Assembly: GCF_017254845.1 (NCBI RefSeq)
Contig: NZ_JAFKCU010000007.1
Span: 163,021 to 227,020, forward strand
DNA: 64,000 nt
Direction: 5' to 3'
DNA from: Algoriphagus pacificus
GTDB taxonomy: Bacteria; Bacteroidota; Bacteroidia; Cytophagales; Cyclobacteriaceae
The stretch's first letter is position 1. Each line of letters begins with the position of its first letter. The notes below the pieces were generated by a model. The model was given only the letters and a program-made list of their open reading frames with translations. It was not told the DNA's origin and did not search any database. Shown in pieces: positions 7,544 through 16,076 of this stretch. Position numbers and translations under genes: made by a program.

Positions 7544-9286
7544 ATGAGTTTTCAGATAAAATCATCCGGAGACACCTATGATGTCATAATTGTAGGTTCC
7601 GGAGCAGGTGGGGGCATGGCTTCCAAAGTCCTTTCTGAAGCCGGTCTTTCCGTTGCTGTAGTAGAAGCTGGAGGAGATTTTGACCCGGCGAAAGACGAAG
7701 ACAGAACACAACTTCGTCCACCATGGGAATCTCCTAGAAGAGGTGCAGGAACCAGAATCCGTCCGTTTGGAGATTTTGACGCGGCTATCGGTGGATGGGA
7801 TATCGAAGGTGAACCATATACCCGTAAAAACGGGACTAGATTTGACTGGTTTAGGTCTAGAATGGTCGGAGGAAGAACGAACCACTGGGGTAGAATTTCT
7901 TTGAGATTCGGTCCTAATGATTTTAAAAGAGCAAGTATTGACGGAATGGGTGATGATTGGCCAATCGGCTATGATGATCTGAAGCCTTATTACGATCGAG
8001 TAGATAAATTAATCGGTGTCTTTGGTTCAAAAGAAGGCATCTACAATGAACCGGATGGATTTTTCCTTCCTCCTCCAAAGCCAAGATTGCATGAGCTATT
8101 CATGAAAAAAGGTGCGGATAAGGCAGGGATTCCTATGATTCCAGGTCGACTTTCCATGTTGACCAGGCCTATCAATAATGACCGTGGTGTTTGCTTCTTC
8201 TGTAACCAATGTAACAGAGCTTGCCAGGTTTATGCTGATTTCTCTGCCGGAACATGTTTGGTTCATCCAGCCATGAAGAAAGGTAAAGTTGATCTTTACA
8301 CTCATTCAATGGTAAGAAAAGTAACCACCAATGATGAAGGTAAAGCAACAGGGGTCTCTTTCGTCAGCAAAATTGACATGAAAGAATACAAGCTGAAATC
8401 CAGAGTAGTTGTTTTGGGAGCTTCAGCCTGTGAATCCGCCAGAATCATGATGAATTCCAAATCCAAATCCCATCCAAATGGAATCGGTGGAGATTCGGAT
8501 GCTTTGGGAAGATACCTTCACGATTCAACTGGTGCTGATAGAATGGGTATTTTACCGGATCTATTTGATAGAGAAAGATACAATGAAGATGGAGTTGGTG
8601 GTATGCACATGTATACTCCTTGGTGGGGAGATAATAAAAAACTTGACTTTGCCAGAGGATACCACATCGAGTATTGGGGTGGTATGGGCCAACCATCTTA
8701 TGGAGCTGGCGGTGGCATGGACACCATGAGAAAATACCTCAAAGACGAGTTTGGAAGTCCAAGTCCTAACGGAGGTTATGGAGAAGGATTGAAAAAAGAT
8801 GTTCGAAGAATCTACGGATCCACTTTGGGTATGTCAGGTAGAGGAGAGAGTATTCCTCGCCATGACAACTATTGTGAAATAGATCCAAATACGGTTGATA
8901 AATATGGTATTCCTGTACTAAGATTCAATTACACTTGGAGTGATGAAGAATTGAAGCAGGCAAAGCATATGCATGATACCTTTGAAGAGATCTTGACCAA
9001 TGCAGGTGCGATTCTTTTAGGATCTAAGCCAGGACCAGAATCTGAATATGGACTTCATGCACCAGGTAGAATCATCCACGAAGTAGGTACAACCCGAATG
9101 GGAAATAACCCTAAAACTTCTGTTGTGAACTCTAATTGCCAAGCGCATGATTGCGACAATTTGTTTGTAGTGGATGCAGGACCATTTGTTTCCCAAGCGG
9201 ATAAAAATCCAACTTGGACTATTTTGGCTCTAAGCTGGAGAACTTCCGATTACATTGTGGATCAGTTAAAACAGAAAAATATCTAA
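7544..9286 (+). CDS. GMC family oxidoreductase with cysteine cluster
   Basis: 580 residues. FAD-binding DVIIVGSGAGGGMASKVL is at 13-30. The GMC C-terminal motif HEVGTTRMG begins at His512, with Asn555 in KNPTW as the second active-site residue. Cys217, 220, 223 and 227 (CFFCNQCNRAC) plus Cys238 form a cluster in the region where FAD-dependent glucose dehydrogenase catalytic subunits bind a 3Fe-4S cluster. No signal peptide is seen. Such subunits are usually exported with their Tat-signal small subunit, which is the next gene (3 bases away). Likely oxidises a sugar or sugar alcohol in the periplasm; the substrate and the electron-accepting cytochrome are not identified here. Confidence 0.9.
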   Translation: MSFQIKSSGDTYDVIIVGSGAGGGMASKVLSEAGLSVAVVEAGGDFDPAKDEDRTQLRPPWESPRRGAGTRIRPFGDFDAAIGGWDIEGEPYTRKNGTRFDWFRSRMVGGRTNHWGRISLRFGPNDFKRASIDGMGDDWPIGYDDLKPYYDRVDKLIGVFGSKEGIYNEPDGFFLPPPKPRLHELFMKKGADKAGIPMIPGRLSMLTRPINNDRGVCFFCNQCNRACQVYADFSAGTCLVHPAMKKGKVDLYTHSMVRKVTTNDEGKATGVSFVSKIDMKEYKLKSRVVVLGASACESARIMMNSKSKSHPNGIGGDSDALGRYLHDSTGADRMGILPDLFDRERYNEDGVGGMHMYTPWWGDNKKLDFARGYHIEYWGGMGQPSYGAGGGMDTMRKYLKDEFGSPSPNGGYGEGLKKDVRRIYGSTLGMSGRGESIPRHDNYCEIDPNTVDKYGIPVLRFNYTWSDEELKQAKHMHDTFEEILTNAGAILLGSKPGPESEYGLHAPGRIIHEVGTTRMGNNPKTSVVNSNCQAHDCDNLFVVDAGPFVSQADKNPTWTILALSWRTSDYIVDQLKQKNI

Positions 9287-9289
9287 GCC

Positions 9290-9997
9290 ATGAATAGAAG
9301 AGAAAATCTAAAATTACTCTTTACCGGATCGGTTGGGACTGGATTATTACTAGCGGGTTGCTCCCCAGAAGAGCAGGCATTGCCAGAAAACGCACTTCTT
9401 GCTGGAGGCACCAAAGGGTATAGAACTGATGAAGAAAGACAAAGAGATCAGGAATTGCTATCTGAAACTTTCTTTACGGAAGATGAACGCAAAAAATTGG
9501 ATGTCTTGGTAGATATCATCATGCCAAAGGATTCGGAATCTCCTTCAGCTACTGAAGTAGAGGTGCCGGCTTTTATGGAATTCATCATGAAAGACATGCC
9601 GAATTATCAAACTCCAATGCGAGGTGGTTTGATGTGGCTAGATTATGAAGCAGATGAAAAATTCGGAAAGCCTTTTCTTGAATTGAGTAAAGACCAAGTG
9701 ATAGAAATCGTTGAATTGGTAGCTTGGCCGGATAAAGCGGATCCAGCTTATGAAGGAGGAGTGAGATGGTTTAACATGTTGAGAAATCTAACTTGCTCTG
9801 GCTATTTCTCTACAGAAGCCGGCTGGAAATATCTTGGCTATAAAGGGAACCAACCTAATGTTTGGGATGGGGTTCCTCAGGAAGTTATGGACAAGCATGG
9901 CTTTACTTTGCCTGAAAAATATGTGCCGATTTACCTCAAGCCGGAGGACCGAGGCGTAGTAGCCCAATGGGACGATGAAGGCAACCTGATAGGTTAA
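9290..9997 (+). CDS. Gluconate 2-dehydrogenase subunit 3 family protein, Tat lipoprotein
   Basis: 235 residues. The start MNRRENLKLLFTGSVGTG has twin arginines, followed by LLLAGC, a lipobox with Cys24, so it is a Tat-exported lipoprotein. The body (TEDERKKLDVLVDIIMPKDSES, then VPAFMEFIMKD) is the gluconate 2-dehydrogenase subunit 3 domain. In related enzymes this subunit escorts the GMC subunit across the membrane by hitch-hiking on its Tat signal. It is transcribed with the upstream GMC gene, and a terminator follows. Confidence 0.9.
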   Translation: MNRRENLKLLFTGSVGTGLLLAGCSPEEQALPENALLAGGTKGYRTDEERQRDQELLSETFFTEDERKKLDVLVDIIMPKDSESPSATEVEVPAFMEFIMKDMPNYQTPMRGGLMWLDYEADEKFGKPFLELSKDQVIEIVELVAWPDKADPAYEGGVRWFNMLRNLTCSGYFSTEAGWKYLGYKGNQPNVWDGVPQEVMDKHGFTLPEKYVPIYLKPEDRGVVAQWDDEGNLIG

Positions 9998-10005
9998 TAA
10001 ATATG

Positions 10006-10033
10006 AAACTCAGTCGAAAGGCTGAGTTTTTTT
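10006..10033 (+). terminator. Terminator of the GMC dehydrogenase operon
   Basis: AAACTCAG (10006-10013) and CTGAGTTT (10022-10029) form a stem followed by a seven-T run. It separates the dehydrogenase pair from the DUF4221 array. Confidence 0.85.
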
Positions 10034-10086
10034 ATTGACTTCCCGATAAAACTTCTAATTTCATAATTGACTAACTATTATCTATA

Positions 10087-11277
10087 ATGAAACTTCGATT
10101 TTTCTTTTTACTCCTTTTATCAATTCTTATTTATTCCTGTAGTAGCCCCGAAGAAAAGTCTCAAAGCATAGAATCAGTTGATCTCACTTTGCAATTAACA
10201 GATTCCTTGGATCTGGATTTTCTAGGAGCTCCCATTTTGGCATCTACAAATCCGAAAGGAAGTAGGTTTGCTTTTTATGATTCCCCTTCTGGTAAGATCA
10301 TCATTTCAGATGATGAGGGAAATATCTTGGATACTTTATCAAAGAAGGGAGACACACCAGATGCTTATGGATTCATGATTGATTTACCTGTCATTTGGGA
10401 AGATGAAAAGCTAATACAGGTAGGGATGAATGGTATTTTTATCTATGATGAAGATGGTGAGATGCTAAAAAAGATTAATCATCCAGAAGATATGGGTGGA
10501 GCAGCTTTTATGTATATGACCGGAAAAACTTCAAAGATCACCGAGATAAACGGCACACCTTATTTTTTAATGAATTCGATCCGAACAAGGGATACTTATG
10601 CAGGGGAACAGAAATTTTATGACACCTACAAAGCAATCGAATTGGTAAATCTGGAAACAGGGGAAAGCAATGATTTTATTCCTTTTGAAGAAGGCAGTAG
10701 ATTCTTGGACGGGAAAGGTTATATCCAAAGTGATTACTTACCCGCTTATGCGGAAAGCAAAGGAAAACTTTTTATCTCCCACGGAGGAGAACCGAAAGTT
10801 TGGGTTTATGATTTTTCACCAGACTCCGCAGTCTTGGACACAGCTATTGCTTTGAATATCCCTCAATTTATTCCTATTGAAGGATCAGACCGAAAGGAGT
10901 TTTCAAAAGGCAGTTATTCTGTCAGGGGAGGTATGGCAGCTATTCGAAACATATTTGTCCAAAACGGAAAAATAATTGTTTCATATTATCCCGGAATAGA
11001 CCCTTTGGAGATGGAAAAAGCTCAAAAATTATGGGAGGCAGGAGATGAAGAAGCGGCTTCAGCTTTTTACACCAAACTTCAGGAAAAGTCTCCTCCTGGC
11101 ATATTGATTTTTGATGAAGGTAGCTTGGAATTCTTAACTCAACTTGATTACCCAGAAAAAACAAGTAATGGGGGCTTTATAGTGGATAAGGAATACATTT
11201 ATTTTCAAAGAGCTCCAGATCCAGATGTGGAGGAAGATTTTTTAAGGATCTACAAAATGAAACTGGTTGAAGAATGA
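10087..11277 (+). CDS. DUF4221-like lipoprotein, array copy 1
   Basis: 396 residues. Signal peptide MKLRFFFLLLLSILIYSC with the lipidated Cys at 18. The family signature follows (DSLDLDFLGAPILASTNPKG, then KIIISDDEGNIL), and the C-terminal end is LRIYKMKLVEE. It carries many short beta-strand repeats of the form 'strand, DxxG, strand', suggesting a beta-propeller. It is the most diverged of four tandem paralogues and is separated from the next by 123 bases holding a relic of a fifth. Function unknown; expected on the periplasmic or outer face. Confidence 0.8.
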   Translation: MKLRFFFLLLLSILIYSCSSPEEKSQSIESVDLTLQLTDSLDLDFLGAPILASTNPKGSRFAFYDSPSGKIIISDDEGNILDTLSKKGDTPDAYGFMIDLPVIWEDEKLIQVGMNGIFIYDEDGEMLKKINHPEDMGGAAFMYMTGKTSKITEINGTPYFLMNSIRTRDTYAGEQKFYDTYKAIELVNLETGESNDFIPFEEGSRFLDGKGYIQSDYLPAYAESKGKLFISHGGEPKVWVYDFSPDSAVLDTAIALNIPQFIPIEGSDRKEFSKGSYSVRGGMAAIRNIFVQNGKIIVSYYPGIDPLEMEKAQKLWEAGDEEAASAFYTKLQEKSPPGILIFDEGSLEFLTQLDYPEKTSNGGFIVDKEYIYFQRAPDPDVEEDFLRIYKMKLVEE

Positions 11278-11326
11278 AGAGGGTATTCAAATCTCGCAGG
11301 TCAATGGATTCATAACTTGAACATAG

Positions 11327-11404
11327 AAAAGGCCTAATAACTATAATCCAGAAATTGAACGAGACCAAGTCACTTTTTATAAATTAAAATTAGTTCAGAA
11401 ATGA
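11327..11404 (+). pseudogene. 3' remnant of a fifth DUF4221 paralogue
   Basis: Translating from 11327 gives a 25-residue tail ending DQVTFYKLKLVQK, then TGA at 11402-11404. The intact paralogues end FYKLQLVQK and FYKLQLKRK. The TGA overlaps the next ATG as ATGA, the same junction used between the later copies. The frame is closed by TAG at 11324-11326 and no start exists, so this is a gene stump left by a deletion. Confidence 0.75.
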
Positions 11405-12540
11405 AATACCAAAATCTTCTCTTTTTAACCATTGCATTTTTAATCTTCTCTTGTTCCACTTCTGAAAATAAAACTGAATCAGAATCTATCGAATCCAACG
11501 AATGGGAATTGGTTATTTTGGATTCTATTCAAGTTAATTATCTGGGGACTGTTGATGGAGGAGACTTTAATAATGGGGCCGGAGTTATTTTCAATTTCAA
11601 AGAAAACAAACTGATCAAATTTGATGAGTCTGGAAAAATACTTTTTGAGGAAAGCTACCCTAAGGAAGGTCCAGGTAAGGTTCAATACCCCACACAAATC
11701 AAAATCCTAGATGACGGATCTATCATTGCTGCGAGTTTCGTAGGCTGGCTGTATGAGATGAATGAGGATCTGACTTTCAAGAGAGAAATCAAACTTGAAT
11801 TCCCTACTGAAGCTAAGGACGGAGGAGGATTATTAAAGAACCTAGACTTTTGGAATGGAAAAATCATTTCCTTCTACCCAGGAAGAGATGGGGCAAATCC
11901 ATATGATCCACATTTTTTTAGAGATCATTTTTTATTGGAAAAAATCGATCCAGAAACAGAGACATCGGAACCAATGATTAGAATCCCCAGCACCTCGAGG
12001 TATTCCACTGATAAGTATTATGAGCGTCCATTCCTTCAGTTTGTAATTCTGAAAAACCACTTATACCTAACCCTGGAAAATGAGCCCATGGTTCATGTTT
12101 ATGATCTATCCCAAAACAACAAGTATTTACATACTTTCAACTTTGAGCCCACAAAATTTCTTGATAATGGCGAACATTCAAAAGCTTATGAATATATCTC
12201 TTTTTCTAAAATGAGAGATGGAAGTATTCAGCAATTTTTCCCAACTGAGGAAGGGATCTTTGTATTTTATACAGAAGGGATTTCTGAAGACATGTATCAG
12301 CAAAATGATTTAAAAGATCCTGAAAACTTCCCTCTCCATAAGAAATTTCAAAGGCAAATAATCAAAATCATAAATCCAGACTCTACACTCTCTAATGAAA
12401 TAGATGTCCCTTATTCAATAGTTAGGATATTAAACATCACCACTCTTTCTAAACCATTCTACGCCCTTCGAAACGACGAATACATCGGAGAAGAGCAAGA
12501 ATATATCACTTTTTACAAACTTCAATTGAAAAGAAAATGA
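11401..12540 (+). CDS. DUF4221-like lipoprotein, array copy 2
   Basis: 379 residues, lipoprotein signal ending FSC (Cys18). The family signature is LVILDSIQVNYLG, then LIKFDESGKILFEESYPKEGPGK, and the end is ITFYKLQLKRK. Its start overlaps the stop of the relic upstream (ATGA at 11401-11404), and its own stop overlaps the start of copy 3 in the same way. Closest to copy 3 by eye (LDSIQV-YLG shared). Function unknown. Confidence 0.8.
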   Translation: MKYQNLLFLTIAFLIFSCSTSENKTESESIESNEWELVILDSIQVNYLGTVDGGDFNNGAGVIFNFKENKLIKFDESGKILFEESYPKEGPGKVQYPTQIKILDDGSIIAASFVGWLYEMNEDLTFKREIKLEFPTEAKDGGGLLKNLDFWNGKIISFYPGRDGANPYDPHFFRDHFLLEKIDPETETSEPMIRIPSTSRYSTDKYYERPFLQFVILKNHLYLTLENEPMVHVYDLSQNNKYLHTFNFEPTKFLDNGEHSKAYEYISFSKMRDGSIQQFFPTEEGIFVFYTEGISEDMYQQNDLKDPENFPLHKKFQRQIIKIINPDSTLSNEIDVPYSIVRILNITTLSKPFYALRNDEYIGEEQEYITFYKLQLKRK

Positions 12541-13685
12541 TCAGAAAATATTTACTTCTTGGTTTTCTAGTTTCAGTTTTCTCCTGCTCTTCTTCTGAAA
12601 CCAAAAACGAAAATACAGAAGGACTTTCCAATGAATGGGATTTAATGATTCTGGATTCAATTCAAGTGGATTATTTGGGGGACATAAATCTACTCGCCGT
12701 CCACCCAGAAGGAACCCACTTCCTTTTTGGTTCTAGCGATGACAACAAACTTATCTTAACAGATAATAAAGGGGAAATCACCAGCATTTTTGACGAACCA
12801 ACCGACTCTCCAAAATCCGTTGGTCAATTCACTTCAGCTGCTACATTTTTTGGGGATGAAATTGTGGCGATGGGTATGAATAAGCTAGTTGTCTATGATT
12901 TGGATTTCCAGTTTATCAAAAGTGAAAAGACACCAAAAATAGGCAGAAGCATGTATTACATTGGCTTTGATTTTTTAAAGCCTATCAGCATCAATGGAAA
13001 AGAACAGCTTTTGTCTTTTAATGGAGGGCCTAAAAATGAAATCCCTTCCAATCAGCCCGAATACTATCAAGAGTATAATACATTTGAATTGATTGATTTA
13101 GATGAAAACTCTTTTACTCCTGTAGTTCCATTTCATCCCAGAAGTAGATTTTTATCCGGCGAAGCATTTGATTTCTTACGCCCAAATTTTCAAGTAGATG
13201 GTAGTACAGTATATTTTGCCTACACCAATGATTCGTTGCTTTATTCTTACGATTTGGCTTTAGGCGATGAATCTTTTGAGGCCATAAACATCCCTTTTGA
13301 TAAGTTCTTATTGAACCCAGGGTATCAAATGAAGGGGCAAATGGATTATGAAACTCCTCAAGGTCAGGAAGGAGGAATCTGGGGATTATTCCTTTCTCAG
13401 GAAAATGTTTTGATTACATATAATTCAGGAATTGAGTTGGAAAATATGCCCAATTTGAATCAGGACAGAGAACTGGTGATTAAGGAAATGGGGAGATTAA
13501 ATCCTATGAAATGGATTGTGATGGATGAAAAAGGAAATTTCAGTGCTCCAAAACTGACAGATGATAAATACAGCTTATCAAGAACTGATTCCCAAGGATT
13601 TCTTTGGGCTAAACAAAACAAATACATTTTAGAATCGGAGCCAGAATTTGAGGTTTTCTATAAATTACAACTAGTTCAAAAATGA
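12537..13685 (+). CDS. DUF4221-like lipoprotein, array copy 3
   Basis: 382 residues, lipoprotein signal ending FSC (Cys17). It has LMILDSIQVDYLGDINLLAV at about 35-55 and the tail FEVFYKLQLVQK, nearly identical to the relic's tail. ATGA overlaps join it to copies 2 and 4, which means coupled translation. Internal segment VPFHPRSRFLSGEAFDFLRP matches FEEGSRFLDGKGYIQ in copy 1 and FPKTSKFLVPESEFQ in copy 4, so the copies share their whole length. Confidence 0.8.
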   Translation: MIRKYLLLGFLVSVFSCSSSETKNENTEGLSNEWDLMILDSIQVDYLGDINLLAVHPEGTHFLFGSSDDNKLILTDNKGEITSIFDEPTDSPKSVGQFTSAATFFGDEIVAMGMNKLVVYDLDFQFIKSEKTPKIGRSMYYIGFDFLKPISINGKEQLLSFNGGPKNEIPSNQPEYYQEYNTFELIDLDENSFTPVVPFHPRSRFLSGEAFDFLRPNFQVDGSTVYFAYTNDSLLYSYDLALGDESFEAINIPFDKFLLNPGYQMKGQMDYETPQGQEGGIWGLFLSQENVLITYNSGIELENMPNLNQDRELVIKEMGRLNPMKWIVMDEKGNFSAPKLTDDKYSLSRTDSQGFLWAKQNKYILESEPEFEVFYKLQLVQK

Positions 13686-14839
13686 AATTCAAAACCAACT
13701 TAATTATTGCATTCGCAGCCATTTATTCTTTTTCTTGTTCCGAGGAAAAAGAGGCTGAAAAGTCCTCCACTCCCCTCTCGGCTCAGAATTTAGAATTTGA
13801 AATATATGATTCTTTGGTGGTGGATTACCTTGGAAATTTGATGTTATTGGACATTAGTCCTGACAAGCAAAACTTTCTTTTAATGGACCAGTCAAATGGA
13901 GAAATCTTGATTACGGATCCAAATGGAAACATCCTTCACCAATATAATAGAAGTGGAGAAGGACCAGAAGATTACAATGGTGGGCGTAGCGGAAATGTAG
14001 TTTTTCTTACAAATGAAGAATTTCTTATACCTACCACTCGTGAGATTATCCAATATGACCTGGAAGGAAATTTGATTCGAAGGCTAAAACCGGAATTCCA
14101 GGGATTTGCAAATTTGATAATCTCCTTTTCTAAAGCAGTCATTAAAAATGGAGACAATTTATACCTTAAAATTCAGGGAAGACATCCAGACAGTGGTGAT
14201 TTAAATACCTATACCAATCTAGAAAAAGTAAATATCAACACTGGAGAATATGAGCCTATTGTTCCTTTTCCAAAAACTTCCAAGTTTTTAGTCCCAGAAT
14301 CAGAATTTCAGGCATTTGACTATCACCCTACTTTTGAAGTTGAAGGAGATTCTCTCTATATCATTTTTAGGAATGAGCCAGTTTTGTATAGTTATTCCTT
14401 AAATGATTTATCCAGTCCTGCCTATTCAAAAAAAATCACTTTCAATGAATTTATTGAGCGAAACACAGATGCTAAATCTGATCCAGGATCATTTTCTATT
14501 AGAGATTTTCTTGTTGGCTCGATTAATAATATTGATAAGATGGATGATGGTAATTTCCTGATTTATTATACCTCTGGCTTAACTGATGATGAATTTAAAG
14601 AAGCTGAATCCAATGTAGATGGTGATTTCAATCAGATTTTTAAAAACGCGGATGAATTCAATACTGTGGGCTATGTAATCTTTGACGGAACTTCAGTTAG
14701 CCCCATAATTGAGAAAAATGATCTGTTAAGCACGATAGGGAAATTTGTTTCAACTGATGAAATCTGGTTTAATCTAAATTTCTCAGAAGTAGAGAATGAC
14801 TATTCAGTGATTTACAAGACAAGATTGGTTGAGGAATAA
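13682..14839 (+). CDS. DUF4221-like lipoprotein, array copy 4
   Basis: 385 residues, lipoprotein signal ending FSC (Cys19). Signature EIYDSLVVDYLGNLMLLDIS, repeat-like EILITDPNGNILHQYNRSGE, and tail VIYKTRLVEE. It is the last gene of the array and is followed at once by a strong bidirectional terminator. The region shared by all copies suggests the family is expanding in place; what it binds is unknown. Confidence 0.8.
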   Translation: MKFKTNLIIAFAAIYSFSCSEEKEAEKSSTPLSAQNLEFEIYDSLVVDYLGNLMLLDISPDKQNFLLMDQSNGEILITDPNGNILHQYNRSGEGPEDYNGGRSGNVVFLTNEEFLIPTTREIIQYDLEGNLIRRLKPEFQGFANLIISFSKAVIKNGDNLYLKIQGRHPDSGDLNTYTNLEKVNINTGEYEPIVPFPKTSKFLVPESEFQAFDYHPTFEVEGDSLYIIFRNEPVLYSYSLNDLSSPAYSKKITFNEFIERNTDAKSDPGSFSIRDFLVGSINNIDKMDDGNFLIYYTSGLTDDEFKEAESNVDGDFNQIFKNADEFNTVGYVIFDGTSVSPIIEKNDLLSTIGKFVSTDEIWFNLNFSEVENDYSVIYKTRLVEE

Positions 14840-14840
14840 A

Positions 14841-14876
14841 AAAATGCCTTTTGAATTCATTTTCAAAAGGCATTTA
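14841..14876. terminator. Bidirectional terminator after the DUF4221 array
   Basis: AAATGCCTTTTGAA and TTCAAAAGGCATTT form a long stem at 14842-14875 between convergent genes. A and T runs on both flanks let it serve both strands. Confidence 0.8.
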
Positions 14877-14891
14877 TCTTTCTAATTGATT

Positions 14892-15485
14892 TTAAAACAA
14901 TCGGAATCCAAGTGACAATACCCATTGGTTAAGCCGATGGTCCGTTTCAAAAGAGCCTACATTGTCAGAAATATTCCCAAGTGAACTTTCATACTTGGCA
15001 TCGATAATCAAGTTACCAATATCCAATCCCAGTCCAGCCTGATAGCCAATCGTGGATTTTTTAAAGTCGGCATCTCTAACATCATCTCCAGCGTCTTTCA
15101 GCTCCGAGTCAACATTGAAACTTGCGATGGGGCCGGCTTGAAGTCGCAATAAATTAAACAACTTAAATCCCACCATGACCGGAACATCCAGTCTATTGAA
15201 AGAAGATTCATACTCACTGTAAGGCTGGGATCCCATTTGATCAAAAGAGAATCTGGCTTTAGTTTGAGTATAAAGGATTTCAGGTTGGACAAAGAAGCCA
15301 CCTAAGCCCACGCGGCCAAAAAGACCAACATGGTAGCCAAATCTTGCATCTCCAGATTCAAAATTCTCTTTTGACAGATCTAGTTTGGCTTGGCTGATCC
15401 CCACTTTGGGACCGATGGAGAAATCTTGAGAATACCCCACAAGGGCAAAACTCAAAAAGGCGAGGGTAAAAAGGATCTTTTTCAT
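14892..15485 (-). CDS. Porin-family outer-membrane beta-barrel protein
   Basis: 197 residues with signal peptide MKKILFTLAFLSFALVGYSQ. The rest is alternating beta strands (IGPKVGISQAKL, GYHVGLFGRVGLGGFFVQPE) ending in LSLGFRLF with the terminal Phe needed for barrel insertion. It matches the OMP_b-brl_2 type common in Bacteroidota. Monocistronic by context. No substrate can be named. Confidence 0.85.
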   Translation of the reverse strand: MKKILFTLAFLSFALVGYSQDFSIGPKVGISQAKLDLSKENFESGDARFGYHVGLFGRVGLGGFFVQPEILYTQTKARFSFDQMGSQPYSEYESSFNRLDVPVMVGFKLFNLLRLQAGPIASFNVDSELKDAGDDVRDADFKKSTIGYQAGLGLDIGNLIIDAKYESSLGNISDNVGSFETDHRLNQWVLSLGFRLF

Positions 15486-15565
15486 AGTAGCTGAAATTGG
15501 TTTAGTTTTCTCTTAACGAAAGAATTTTAAAAAAATTTAGCAATTCTCCTGCCAAGTGAAATTTT

Positions 15566-15937
15566 TCAATTCAGATACGAACTCCCTTTTAGTTTGGCTA
15601 AATGATATAAATCCCAAAAATCTATCGGTTTGGAAACCAAAGAATCAAAGGCAATGGGGCTGATACTTCTGTAATATTCCACATCTCCTGCCGTGAAACC
15701 AATGACTGGGATTGTATTCGAGTTAGTGTTTTTCTTAAGATTGGCCAAAAGTTCAATGCCATCCATTTCAGGCATCATGATATCAGTTAGAATCACATTA
15801 AAACCATGATCCGACTCCAAAACTTTCAATGCTTCCATACCATTGTGAGCTATCACAACGGAGTCGTTTGATCTTTCAAAAATTCTTTGAAGGATCAAAA
15901 GGTGTATAGCATCATCATCGACAACTAATACGCGCAT
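15566..15937 (-). CDS. Single-domain response regulator
   Basis: About 123 residues, a receiver domain only. The acidic pocket is VVDDDA, the phosphoacceptor Asp is in VILTDIMMPEMDG, the switch Thr in GFTAGD and the conserved Lys in VSKPID. I start it at MRVLVVDDD (15937); the longer frame to 15988 adds an unlikely tail. There is no output domain and no histidine kinase nearby, so it probably acts through protein contact in a phosphorelay whose partner is elsewhere. Confidence 0.85.
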   Translation of the reverse strand: MRVLVVDDDAIHLLILQRIFERSNDSVVIAHNGMEALKVLESDHGFNVILTDIMMPEMDGIELLANLKKNTNSNTIPVIGFTAGDVEYYRSISPIAFDSLVSKPIDFWDLYHLAKLKGSSYLN

Positions 15938-16033
15938 GGCTTTGGGGTGATTTGAAATCAAATACTTTTTCAAGTATATGAAATTCAACTCATATCACAA
16001 GCTTTGAGACAATAGATTGCGATTTAAAATAAA

Positions 16034-16060
16034 AAAAGGGAGCTGTTTAGCTCCCTTTTC
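16034..16060. terminator. Terminator between Na+ symporter and response regulator
   Basis: AAAAGGGAGCT (16034-16044) pairs with AGCTCCCTTT (16049-16058). It lies just after the symporter stop on the plus-coordinate left side and can serve transcripts reading in either direction. Confidence 0.65.
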
Positions 16061-16076
16061 GTTGAATATCAATTTT

